Source: Lactobacillus jensenii DSM 20557
GTDB lineage: Bacteria > Bacillota > Bacilli > Lactobacillales > Lactobacillaceae
Direction: 5' to 3'
Length of the DNA stretch: 64,000 nt
Assembly (NCBI RefSeq): GCF_001436455.1
Contig: NZ_AYYU01000005.1
Location: 1-64,000 of the forward strand
Under the pieces are notes generated by a model. That model did not search any database, had not been told where the DNA came from, and saw only the letters and a program-made list of their open reading frames with translations. The number at the start of each line of letters is the position of its first letter. Within the stretch, counting starts at the first letter, position 1. Positions 26,701 through 34,958 of this stretch are shown piece after piece. Both the position numbers and the translations under genes were made by a program.

Positions 26701-27722
26701 TGTCAAATCACTCAAAAAGAAAAGAAGAACATTTAGCTTTAGCTAAAAAATATTTCGCTATAAAAGAAAATGATTTTGATCGTATTGAATTAGTACGCCC
26801 TGCCCTTCCGGAAAGCTGCGTTTCACCAGCCACAATTGCTTGTGAAATTTTAGGTAAAAAGGTCAAGGCGCCTTTTTATATTAATGCAATGACTGGTGGC
26901 TCTGAAAAATCAAAAGAAATTAATCGCGCGATTGGAAAAGCTAGTCGAATTGGTCAAATTCCCTTTGCTACTGGATCAAGTAGTATCTTAGCTAAAGAAA
27001 AAGATCAACTAGCTAGCTTTTATGCTGCCAGAGAAGAAAACCCAGATGGCTTATTCTTTGCCAATGTTAACCCTAATACCCCAGCTAGCATTGCTAAAAA
27101 TATAGTTAAGGAATTAAACGCTGATGCCTTACAAATCCATATTAATACTGTTCAAGAATTGGCAATGCCAGAAGGTGACCGCGATTTTGTTTGGCTTGAT
27201 AAATTAAAAGCTATCCGAGATGAAGTAGATATCCCCGTAATTATTAAAGAAGTTGGCTTTGGCTTTGATAAGTCGAGCATTGATTTATTACAAAAAAATG
27301 ATTTTCATCTTATTGACCTTGGTGGAGCTGGTGGTACTAACTTTGCCCAGATTGAAAATGGACGCTCTAGCCATCCTTTACCCTATCTAGATGAATTAGG
27401 ACTTTCAACTGTTAAATCTGCTCTAATCGCTCAAGATAGTGGTATAGACTTCTTTGCCTCAGGAGGCATCAGGAACGCTTTAGATATTTTGAAGTGTCTT
27501 GTCTTAGGTGCTAAATCTGTTGGAATTGCCAATTTATTCTTACAAGTCTACGAAAATGGCGGCGAAGATGGGTTAGTTGAAACGGTATTACGTTTCGAAG
27601 ACGAATTAGCTGGGTTATTTGCCCTCTTTGGAATTAATAAAGTGAATGAAGCGACTAAGGTTAAATATGCCTTAACTAAGGGCTTATGGAAAGAATTTAT
27701 TCAAATTGCAGTTGATGATTAA
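26700..27722 (+). CDS. fni: Type 2 isopentenyl-diphosphate delta-isomerase (FMN-dependent)
   Basis: Interconverts IPP and DMAPP, 340 aa. This is the flavin type, not the metal-dependent type 1 enzyme. TIM-barrel signatures: YINAMTGGSEKSKEIN (FMN site), QIHINTVQELAMPEGDR, VIIKEVGFG, DLGGAGGTNFAQIE and ASGGIRNALDILKCL. It ends the mevalonate operon; a strong terminator follows immediately. Confidence 0.97.
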   Translation: MSNHSKRKEEHLALAKKYFAIKENDFDRIELVRPALPESCVSPATIACEILGKKVKAPFYINAMTGGSEKSKEINRAIGKASRIGQIPFATGSSSILAKEKDQLASFYAAREENPDGLFFANVNPNTPASIAKNIVKELNADALQIHINTVQELAMPEGDRDFVWLDKLKAIRDEVDIPVIIKEVGFGFDKSSIDLLQKNDFHLIDLGGAGGTNFAQIENGRSSHPLPYLDELGLSTVKSALIAQDSGIDFFASGGIRNALDILKCLVLGAKSVGIANLFLQVYENGGEDGLVETVLRFEDELAGLFALFGINKVNEATKVKYALTKGLWKEFIQIAVDD

Positions 27723-27749
27723 AAAAAGCAGGTATTTACCTGCTTTTTT
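27722..27749. terminator. Bidirectional terminator between fni and rsmF
   Basis: Perfect stem AAAAAAGCAGGT/ACCTGCTTTTTT with loop ATTT. It overlaps the fni stop and also lies downstream of the convergent rsmF. Confidence 0.9.
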
Positions 27750-27790
27750 ATTTTCAAATTATTATTTTACATAATTTAAATTATTTACAT

Positions 27791-29179
27791 TCAGACTCTC
27801 AATCCCTTAGGATAAAAGTTTTTTACTACTTGCCCTGCTACTTTACCAAAACTAAAGATTTTACCTTGATAACTAACTAGTACAAACCCCTTTAACTTCT
27901 TTTCCGTTTTAACAGTTTCGCCATGCAAGTATTTTTCAAATTCAGCTTGATTTTGTAATTCAACAACTCTTTCTTGCTGCATTTGACCTAAATATTGCGC
28001 TAACTGCTGACTAGGCTGAAAACGTCCCTTTTTCAAAATTCCCAGTTCTAATCCATTGTTCAATACTTTTATTTGAGAAGTATCTTCTACAGCCGGAATA
28101 TAAACATGATCATTACTCTTAGCTGCCTTACTAAAGTCAAAGCTTACTGGTAAATTAAAGCTAGCCAATAATTCCTTTACTAGCTCTTTCTCTGCCTTGG
28201 TAAAAATTTCTACTTTTTTGCCAGCTTTTTTTCTTCTTTTCTTATTTTTTTGCTTGAAGTCATCAATATTTTCTTCAGTATCACTAGCTTTAGATAAAAT
28301 AAATTTAGCTAAAAATTGCCCTTCACCTATCTCATCTTGTGGCCAAAATCTCCTTGCATATTCGATTCCAGCAAGATTTTCTCCCCAAGCGGGTACTCCA
28401 GCACTTGCCACATTAACTTTAGTTTTAACTAGCTTAAAGCCTAATTTATTAACCAAATAAGCACAAATTTTTTCATCTTCTTCTGGAGCATAAGTACAAG
28501 TTGAATATAATAGACTGCCACCCGTTTTTAACATCTTAACTGCTTCATTTAAAATCTCTTTTTGGCGACTACTACATTCAAGAACATATTCTTGACTCCA
28601 ATAAGTTACTGCATCATGGTTTTTCCTGAACATCCCCTCACCACTACATGGTGCATCAACTAAAATCGCATCAAAAAAGTGGGGGAACTTCTTAGCTAGT
28701 TGGCTTGTATCTTCATTAGTAACTAAGCAATTGCTAGCTCCCCAGCGTTCAATATTTTCTCGCAGGTTCTTAGCCCTACTAGCTGAAATTTCATTGGCAA
28801 CTAATAAGCCTTCATTTTTTAAAGCGGATAATAAAGCAGTTGATTTTCCGCCTGGAGCTGCACAAAGATCCAAAACCTTCTGTCCAGGTTTAACTCCTAG
28901 TGCTTCAGCTGGATACATGGCGGAAGGGTCTTGTGAATAAACATAACCACTAACCCACTCAATATCTCGTCCACTTATTTCTCCATAATAAGCATCTTCT
29001 ACTCCATTAACCGGTTCAGATAAGTCATAGCTTACTTTTTGATAATTAGCCTTTAATGGGTTCAAACGAAACGCCTTTTTAGGCTCTGCTTCAAGAGCAG
29101 TAAAAAAGCTACTAGCCTTAGTAGCTAATAGTTTTTGATATTTATCTATAAATTCTTTAGGTAAAACTAATTTATCCAA
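27791..29179 (-). CDS. rsmF: RsmB/RsmF-type RNA (cytosine-C5) methyltransferase
   Basis: A 462-aa NOL1/NOP2/Sun-family enzyme, probably modifying 16S rRNA C1407 as E. coli RsmF does. SAM motif I is VLDLCAAPGGKSTALL (about 102-117), motif IV is LVDAPCSGEGMFRK, and the catalytic Cys lies in LLYSTCTYAPEEDE. A lysine-rich linker (DFKQKNKKRRKKAGKK, near 310-325) joins the C-terminal RNA-binding PUA-like part. Its start lies 8 bases inside the upstream membrane-protein gene, suggesting coupled translation. Confidence 0.92.
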   Translation of the reverse strand: MDKLVLPKEFIDKYQKLLATKASSFFTALEAEPKKAFRLNPLKANYQKVSYDLSEPVNGVEDAYYGEISGRDIEWVSGYVYSQDPSAMYPAEALGVKPGQKVLDLCAAPGGKSTALLSALKNEGLLVANEISASRAKNLRENIERWGASNCLVTNEDTSQLAKKFPHFFDAILVDAPCSGEGMFRKNHDAVTYWSQEYVLECSSRQKEILNEAVKMLKTGGSLLYSTCTYAPEEDEKICAYLVNKLGFKLVKTKVNVASAGVPAWGENLAGIEYARRFWPQDEIGEGQFLAKFILSKASDTEENIDDFKQKNKKRRKKAGKKVEIFTKAEKELVKELLASFNLPVSFDFSKAAKSNDHVYIPAVEDTSQIKVLNNGLELGILKKGRFQPSQQLAQYLGQMQQERVVELQNQAEFEKYLHGETVKTEKKLKGFVLVSYQGKIFSFGKVAGQVVKNFYPKGLRV

Positions 29180-30143
29180 TTTTTTCCTTTCTTTTGTTCA
29201 AAAAGACTACAACCAACATATAAATCACAATATTTAAGACAATCATCAATGTCATCAAAATTATTAAATAATCTAAACTAGTAAAATACAATCTCCAAGT
29301 TAAAAGAATATAAGATACGAATCCCATAATAAGATTAATGAAGGCGAATCTACCTAATTTGGTAGCAATAAAGTATTTCTTTAACGGCCGGTCAATTCCA
29401 TCCATTTGTTTATAAGTATGATTAATAATTGCACAGGCCCCTGCTATTAGTCCAGCAAACAATACTATAATTCCCAGCAAAATTGAGAATGCTATCGCCC
29501 GAATAAAGTGCGTTCTACGATGTGTTGAAACTAATTCTGAAAAAGTCACTTGACCATTGAGATATTTACTTATACCTTGAATAACTCGATTAGATGGCGA
29601 ATCAATAATAATATCAAAATTATTAAGACGATTTTTGGAATTGGCTTGGTTAAGCCCTGTTGTCAAATAATACTTTGTTTGAATATTATCACTAACTTCT
29701 TTTAATGTCCCGACTACAGAAATATAACGATTATCCAGCACAATGTATTTATTATCTTGGGTAGTTAACATCTGAATATTTGAGGTCGGTGATACAATCC
29801 CAAATGTCACCACACCATCAAATTCTTCAGGGTTAAAATAACGTCCCCTTGCAACTGGTAATAACTCATTTTGATAATTTGACCAAATTAACACTTGGTC
29901 TTGATCATACTTATTAGTTAATTCTAAAGTTATTTTTTCATTAGGGTATTTTTCAGTGATGTACTTTAACAGTGTTCTAATCTCAATCTTGCTTTTAGTT
30001 TTTAAATTTCTAGAATAACTTGATAATCCGCTAGCAGTTAACACTTGATCGGCACTTATACTTTGAATATTTGAAACTAATACTCCTGCTATTAAAAAAC
30101 AAGCAAGCAAAAAAATCCCCAAAAATGTCTTTTTAATCTTCAT
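29172..30143 (-). CDS. Orphan MacB/FtsX-like membrane protein (4 TM), function unknown
   Basis: A 323-aa protein with one N-terminal membrane segment (about 5-25), a ~185-residue extracellular domain, then three membrane segments (about 213-241, 267-284, 291-314) and a basic end. This is the topology of MacB/FtsX-type ABC permeases, and GRYFNPEEF (100-108) with RYISVVGTLKE (139-149) resembles the MacB periplasmic core. No ATPase gene is adjacent, so it is an orphan or works with a distant ATPase. It overlaps the methyltransferase-like gene upstream by 11 bases and rsmF downstream by 8. The family call is inferred from layout. Confidence 0.55.
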   Translation of the reverse strand: MKIKKTFLGIFLLACFLIAGVLVSNIQSISADQVLTASGLSSYSRNLKTKSKIEIRTLLKYITEKYPNEKITLELTNKYDQDQVLIWSNYQNELLPVARGRYFNPEEFDGVVTFGIVSPTSNIQMLTTQDNKYIVLDNRYISVVGTLKEVSDNIQTKYYLTTGLNQANSKNRLNNFDIIIDSPSNRVIQGISKYLNGQVTFSELVSTHRRTHFIRAIAFSILLGIIVLFAGLIAGACAIINHTYKQMDGIDRPLKKYFIATKLGRFAFINLIMGFVSYILLTWRLYFTSLDYLIILMTLMIVLNIVIYMLVVVFLNKRKEKIG

Positions 30144-30855
30144 CTATCTCAAAAAATCTTTCCTCAATAAAGTCAAAACTTGAAAAACTAGCATTAACTG
30201 CCACTAATGCTGAATTTTCACTGAATGGTGTTGTTTGCCAAAAATCTTCAGAATTAGTTACTCCAAACTCCTCACCAACAAACAGCAACTTAGGCTTGTG
30301 TTCTAACTTTTTCCAAGTATTAATTAAATCAATATCAGCATGTCCAAAATTTGGTGCCCAGGAGCAAATAATCAAATCACAATCTTGATATTTAGTTATT
30401 GCAGTTTTAGCATCTAAATTTTCAACCGGATAAAAGCAATTTTTACCAGTCTTTGAAGTTTTTGACCAAACTAAATTATCACTAGCCTTAACTTTAATTC
30501 CTGCCAAACTTAAAGCTTTAGACCAAGCTGCATTGCCAGCCATAACTTCAACTGCACTAGTTACATTATATTTTTCCTTGATTATTTGTGCTGTCTGAAT
30601 ATTAGGCAAAGACCACAAGCCATAATGTAAAGACAAATACTGTCGAAAACTATTAAGTAAATTATTGGCTACTTGAACTTTCTTAGTTTTATTCTCCTGC
30701 TCTGTAACCAAACCTAATTTCTTAATTTGAGATTCTGGCAATTCTTTTTTATCTAATTTTGAACAGACTTGTCTAATCTCACTAACCTGTTGATGTAGTT
30801 TGGGAATATTCAATTCACTATCTATTTTAATTAATTTTGTTAAAAAATCAGTCAT
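30133..30855 (-). CDS. Putative SAM-dependent methyltransferase, substrate unknown
   Basis: A 240-aa protein. The first ~75 residues are helical and charged. Then comes a Rossmann-like core: SAVEVMAGNAAWSKALSLAG (100-119) looks like SAM motif I, D126 ends the second strand, and CDLIICSWAPNFGHADID (159-176) corresponds to motif IV. No target-recognition domain is evident. It heads the overlapping three-gene operon with the MacB-like gene and rsmF, and diverges from lepB across 86 bases. Confidence 0.6.
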   Translation of the reverse strand: MTDFLTKLIKIDSELNIPKLHQQVSEIRQVCSKLDKKELPESQIKKLGLVTEQENKTKKVQVANNLLNSFRQYLSLHYGLWSLPNIQTAQIIKEKYNVTSAVEVMAGNAAWSKALSLAGIKVKASDNLVWSKTSKTGKNCFYPVENLDAKTAITKYQDCDLIICSWAPNFGHADIDLINTWKKLEHKPKLLFVGEEFGVTNSEDFWQTTPFSENSALVAVNASFSSFDFIEERFFEIDED

Positions 30856-30905
30856 CTTTCTATATCCTTAATAGGATTTTACCATTCAATCAACTTAAAA
30901 TCAGT

Positions 30906-30911
30906 TATAAT
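30906..30911 (+). promoter_or_regulatory. Putative -10 box for lepB
   Basis: TATAAT 31 bases before the lepB start; AAAGGAGAC follows as a strong ribosome site. No convincing -35 box is visible. Confidence 0.45.
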
Positions 30912-30941
30912 TGAAAATAGATTAATAAAGGAGACGTTTTA

Positions 30942-31520
30942 ATGGGAAAAAATATATCGAATAAAGCAGCTGAAAATGAAAGCTTCGGCAAATGGTTACT
31001 GCAAGTTTTCGTCATGGCCGCAATTTTGTTAGGGATTTATTACTTAATCTTTAGTTTTGTTTTATCAAATGAAACAGTGTCTGGCCCTTCAATGCAGCCA
31101 ACGTTTGAAAATGGTGACCGAATTATAGCTGTTCGTCATACTAGCTTAAAACGTGGTGATATTGTCATTTTAAATGCTCCTGACGAACCAGGTGCATTAT
31201 ATATCAAGCGTATTGTGGGAATGCCTGGTGACAGTATCACTTACAAAAATGATCAATTATATTTAAATGGTAAAAAATACTCTGAGCCTTACTTAACTGA
31301 AGGTAAAAAGCTTTATGCAAACGGCCAGCTTTATACAGAAAACTTTAGTTTAAAGAGCAAATTCGGTGTTAATAAGGTTCCTAGTGGTGAATATTTCGTA
31401 ATGGGTGATCACCGCAATGTATCTAAGGATTCACGTTACTTTGGCTTTGTAAAGCGAAAGGCAATTGTCGGCAAAGTTATTTTCCGTTATTGGCCATTAA
31501 CCAAGTGGTCTACCTTTTAA
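30942..31520 (+). CDS. lepB: Type I signal peptidase
   Basis: Membrane serine protease that removes signal peptides from exported proteins, 192 aa. It has a cytoplasmic start, one membrane segment (about 20-42), then the catalytic Ser in SGPSMQPTFENGDR, box C/D with the catalytic Lys in GALYIKRIVGMPGD, and box E MGDHRNVSKDSR. Single-pass topology is the usual Gram-positive form. It diverges from the methyltransferase-like gene and is followed 71 bases later by a 61-aa ORF. Confidence 0.96.
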   Translation: MGKNISNKAAENESFGKWLLQVFVMAAILLGIYYLIFSFVLSNETVSGPSMQPTFENGDRIIAVRHTSLKRGDIVILNAPDEPGALYIKRIVGMPGDSITYKNDQLYLNGKKYSEPYLTEGKKLYANGQLYTENFSLKSKFGVNKVPSGEYFVMGDHRNVSKDSRYFGFVKRKAIVGKVIFRYWPLTKWSTF

Positions 31521-31591
31521 TAAGACATTATTTCAACTACAATAGAAATTGAGATAAATAGTGGATTTATTTTAAAGGAGCCTAATTAACT

Positions 31592-31777
31592 ATGAACCAA
31601 GAAGAACTTTCAGATGTAATTATAACTTATCAAGTAAAACATCACGTTAATGATACTGAACTAGCTTTTGCAAGCCATCTTTCAGTTGAAAAGATTCACG
31701 CTATGAAAACTGGTGATGGCTCATTTACTAGTGAAGAAATTAATCAAATCTTGGAATACATTCAAAGTCAAGATTAA
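31592..31777 (+). CDS. Small acidic helical protein, 61 aa, function unknown
   Basis: The start ATG 31592 has AAAGGAG 10 bases upstream. The sequence is predicted helical, with a pattern like a small helix-turn-helix unit (VNDTELAFASHLSVEKIHAMKTG resembles helix-turn-helix spacing) and a C-terminal helix INQILEYIQ. It may belong to a small Lactobacillus-restricted family (LBP_cg2779-like), but that is recollection, not proof. TACAAT near 31538 may be its -10. A strong bidirectional terminator follows at once. Confidence 0.65.
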   Translation: MNQEELSDVIITYQVKHHVNDTELAFASHLSVEKIHAMKTGDGSFTSEEINQILEYIQSQD

Positions 31778-31782
31778 CAAAG

Positions 31783-31818
31783 AAAAAAGTAGCACTTCGT
31801 TTGAAGTGCTACTTTTTT
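31783..31818. terminator. Bidirectional terminator
   Basis: Perfect 16-bp stem AAAAAAGTAGCACTTC/GAAGTGCTACTTTTTT with loop GTTT, between two convergent genes. Confidence 0.92.
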
Positions 31819-32503
31819 AATGCATTCCCAGAATTAATGGTAATGCAGCAATTGTATTATTAAGCATATGAGTTACAAATGAATACCGCAAATCCTTTGT
31901 ATTCATGTAAGTTGCAGCTAAAATTGCCCCCATTACCCAATAAGTAAAGATGTGAATTGAGAAAGTTGGATCATGTAACCAAGCAAAAAATAAGCCGTTA
32001 ACGATAATCCCTAGCCAATAATTTAACTTGGTTTCTTTTGTAAAAGCAATATTGAAAAACTGTCCTCTTAGAATTATTTCTTCAAACATTGGTGCCAAGA
32101 AAATAATAAAGACAATAAAGTGCCAATCAGTTCCCTTCGCCAATTGATCAATTGCCTTTTGATTAGCTGAATTTGACGAAGTTGATAAAAGTATATTTAT
32201 CAAAACTTGCGCAGCAATCATCACTACAAACGCCAAACCACTATATCCTAGTTTGGACCATTTAAAATGGGGCTTTTCGTTAAAATGCCACTCATTTTCC
32301 TGTTCCAATTGCTTTTTATAAATATGATAAACCAGCATCACCAAGGCGATTGTTGCCACATAAAGTACAAAATGATATTTTCCCAGCACTTCTTTGTGGC
32401 TATTTAATGATTTGGGAATAATATATGATGTCATTAGTAATTCATATAATATGAATGAAACTACAAAAAGTGCGATTCTTTTCAAATATGAAATAATCTT
32501 CAC
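31817..32503 (-). CDS. CPBP family intramembrane metalloprotease
   Basis: A 228-aa multi-pass membrane protein of the CAAX/Abi (CPBP) family. Motif 1 is APMFEEIILRGQFF (the EExxxR catalytic pair), motif 2 is FAWLHD, and motif 3 is FVTHMLNNTIAAL with the metal-binding HxxxN. Roughly 6-7 membrane segments. In lactobacilli such proteins are linked to bacteriocin self-immunity or protein processing, but no bacteriocin gene is near. The start ATG follows GGAGG (32513-32517). Its stop overlaps the shared terminator by two bases. Confidence 0.88.
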   Translation of the reverse strand: MKIISYLKRIALFVVSFILYELLMTSYIIPKSLNSHKEVLGKYHFVLYVATIALVMLVYHIYKKQLEQENEWHFNEKPHFKWSKLGYSGLAFVVMIAAQVLINILLSTSSNSANQKAIDQLAKGTDWHFIVFIIFLAPMFEEIILRGQFFNIAFTKETKLNYWLGIIVNGLFFAWLHDPTFSIHIFTYWVMGAILAATYMNTKDLRYSFVTHMLNNTIAALPLILGMH

Positions 32504-32563
32504 TAAATTTCCTCCTTTTCATGTGAATGTTCTTAGTATAATACATTTCTCTCGACTATACTT

Positions 32564-33322
32564 TTATTCTGTTTTACTTTCACCAATTAGATTAAAGAGA
32601 GGCTGAACAACTATCCAAAGAAGTAAGGACAAAATTACCATAAATGCATTTCCTGTTGCTTCAGTTGTACCAACATGTAAAAACATAAATTCAAATCCAT
32701 TAATAGCAATTATTAATCCAATTATAACAAGAATTATTTCAATAATATTTTCAAAAATTTTGTTTCCAGAAAAAGGCAATAGAGAAATAATTCCATATTT
32801 ACAGATTTCAACTAATGCAGTGAATAATAGCCAAGCAAAGCAAAAGAAGGTCAAAAACACTAAATCATTAAGAAATTCATATTTTGCATCGAAAAGTAAT
32901 CTTAATCCATTTAAGACCTGGTTACTTGCCCATAAATAAGACACAACATAAGAAATAAAAGTTAGCAATAATTGTCCAATAAATAGATAGGCACAAGCTA
33001 GCAATGTACTTAACCACTGTGCAGTAAATATTTTGGTGCTTGATAAAGGAACCAAGTGCCAAGTTTGTTTTCTTAAATCTTTAGCAAAGTAATATATACA
33101 CCATACAAAAAAGAGTAAATCAAATTTATAAAGTGTTGATGAAAAACTCATAACTAATGGTAGACCTTTATCTTCAGGAACAAGTGAAAAATCTACGGAG
33201 CTCCAAGCTCTACCTGTAATTAAAAATCCAGCTAAAATTAAACTTATTAAAAAATACATTAATAAGGTAATTTGGGCCTGTTTCTTTTTTATCTGAAAAA
33301 GGAAATTGGTTAATTTTAACAC
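32564..33322 (-). CDS. ABC-2-like membrane subunit, third of three paralogues
   Basis: A 252-aa protein with about six membrane segments. The loop after the second segment reads LRKQTWHLVPLSSTKIF, the same motif as in the two preceding genes (YESQTWQLxPISSxKF), so the three arose by duplication. It is the most diverged copy. The start is GTG 33322, 6 bases after GAGGTGAG. It begins 11 bases after the preceding stop and is the last gene of the GntR-ABC operon. Probably forms the transport channel with the ATPase at 34958-35659. Confidence 0.75.
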   Translation of the reverse strand: MLKLTNFLFQIKKKQAQITLLMYFLISLILAGFLITGRAWSSVDFSLVPEDKGLPLVMSFSSTLYKFDLLFFVWCIYYFAKDLRKQTWHLVPLSSTKIFTAQWLSTLLACAYLFIGQLLLTFISYVVSYLWASNQVLNGLRLLFDAKYEFLNDLVFLTFFCFAWLLFTALVEICKYGIISLLPFSGNKIFENIIEIILVIIGLIIAINGFEFMFLHVGTTEATGNAFMVILSLLLWIVVQPLFNLIGESKTE

Positions 33323-33333
33323 TATCTCACCTC

Positions 33334-34131
33334 TTACACAGCTTTAGCCTCAAAGAACTTCTGGTAAATCCAAGTATCAGCAAAAATTCCAACCAAAACA
33401 AAAGTAGCTGTTTCAGCAACACTAAGCCATACTGCTAATAAATCAACTTGCTTTTCAATTATTCCAACTCCAAATACATTTGAGAAAATATGAATAAAGT
33501 AAGTAATAATTGCATAACAAATTACAGCAAAAATAACACGCAATATTCCAATTAATTTCTTACTCTTAAAGCCTGGCAACAAATTAACAATTGTTTTTGA
33601 AGAAAAGCTCAAAAAATTAATCATCAAAGAAAAACTAATTAACCCTAAAGCTATTAATAAAGCTATTCCCAACCCATAAAGAGCAATTTCACCAACAGGT
33701 ACCTGTCCTAGGGTTTTACCTACCGAAATATCTTTTAATTCTGGCTTACTTGCCGCAAATGCTACTGTTATTAAGACTACGCAAGTTCCTAAATCAAATA
33801 ATGCCATATAAAACAGTGTCACATAAGTTGTCAAAATATTAGCCAAAAAGAATTTTTTAGAACTAATTGGCAAAAGTTGCCAGGTTTGTGACTCATACAT
33901 CTTTATTTCATCAATGAATAAAATGCACCAACTAATTACCAATGCAAAGAAACTTGTGGTTAAAGCAATAACTTCATAGCTAACAAAGATTGATTCAAAT
34001 TCTTTTGGATTTACCAAATACAAATATGTTCCAATTGCCATAATCGCTGCCAATTGAATTACGTAAATCACCAAAATCTTTTTAGCTTTTTTTGCTTGAA
34101 GCAGCTTAAATACTGTACTAAAATTCGTCAT
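33334..34131 (-). CDS. ABC-2-like membrane subunit, second of three paralogues
   Basis: A 265-aa protein with about six membrane segments, carrying YESQTWQLLPISSKKFFLANILTTY after the second segment and INLLPGFKSKK-like text later, both shared with its neighbour at 34146-34958. ATG 34131 is chosen over 34143 because GGAGGATAAA lies directly before it, and the upstream ATG is itself part of that ribosome site. Both copies end in the same RFFEAKA-type tail (KFFEAKAV here). Confidence 0.78.
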   Translation of the reverse strand: MTNFSTVFKLLQAKKAKKILVIYVIQLAAIMAIGTYLYLVNPKEFESIFVSYEVIALTTSFFALVISWCILFIDEIKMYESQTWQLLPISSKKFFLANILTTYVTLFYMALFDLGTCVVLITVAFAASKPELKDISVGKTLGQVPVGEIALYGLGIALLIALGLISFSLMINFLSFSSKTIVNLLPGFKSKKLIGILRVIFAVICYAIITYFIHIFSNVFGVGIIEKQVDLLAVWLSVAETATFVLVGIFADTWIYQKFFEAKAV

Positions 34132-34145
34132 TTTATCCTCCATTT

Positions 34146-34958
34146 CTAATTGGCCTTTGCTTCAAAAAATCTTTTTAAAAGATACAAGTTAATTGCAGTA
34201 ATCACCAAAATAACTAACACGGAAACTCCATTACTCATCCATAAGGAACTTAAATCAAAATTTGATGTCGCTGTAAAAGGATTGTCTTTTATTTTCAAGA
34301 GAGAATTAAAAATAAAACTAAAGGTATTGCCTATAATTAAATAGCAAATTATTCCAATAATAATTCTGACTATATTAACTAATCCCTTACTCTTAAAGCC
34401 CGGCAATAAATTAATAATTACCTGAGATATCATAACCAGAAGAATAATCATTACTACAAAACTGATTGCAGCTAATACTAAAAAGATTCCTATTGAAATC
34501 ATATAAGCTGAAATTTCACTGACTAAAGATGTAAACTTTGAGCTATTAATAATTTCGGATAATTCAGATGTCGTTACTGAATAAGAAAGTAAATATGTAC
34601 CTAAAATAATTATTCCGTTGATAGCTTGCAATGCTAAAAATAAAGCAATTGCTAAATAAGTAGTTAATTGATTTGTCAAATAAAACTTAGCTGAAGAAAT
34701 TGGCATTAATTGCCATGTTTGACTCTCATAGCTTTTAATTTCTTTATAAAGAAGATAAAAGTATAAAAATAGGCCTGTAAAAAAAAGCGTAATAAATTCG
34801 GCTAAAAAGAATCCTTCAGCCAAAGAACTAAGATGGTCGTTAAAGAACAAAAAGCTACCAATAGCAATCATTCCAATTACCTGCAATAGATACACTAAAC
34901 TAGCATTTTTTAGTTTAGGCACCTGCATCACTTTAAATAAGTTCTTGAATGAGGTCAT
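34146..34958 (-). CDS. ABC-2-like membrane subunit, first of three paralogues
   Basis: A 270-aa protein with about six membrane segments. YESQTWQLMPISSAKFYLTNQLTTYLA follows segment 2, and INLLPGFKSKGLVNIVR matches LPGFKSKKLIGILR in the next gene. Its ATG overlaps the ATPase stop by one base (TAATG), so stoichiometric expression is likely. The set resembles the B. subtilis ytrABCDEF cell-wall-stress cluster in layout; the substrate is unknown. Confidence 0.78.
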   Translation of the reverse strand: MTSFKNLFKVMQVPKLKNASLVYLLQVIGMIAIGSFLFFNDHLSSLAEGFFLAEFITLFFTGLFLYFYLLYKEIKSYESQTWQLMPISSAKFYLTNQLTTYLAIALFLALQAINGIIILGTYLLSYSVTTSELSEIINSSKFTSLVSEISAYMISIGIFLVLAAISFVVMIILLVMISQVIINLLPGFKSKGLVNIVRIIIGIICYLIIGNTFSFIFNSLLKIKDNPFTATSNFDLSSLWMSNGVSVLVILVITAINLYLLKRFFEAKAN

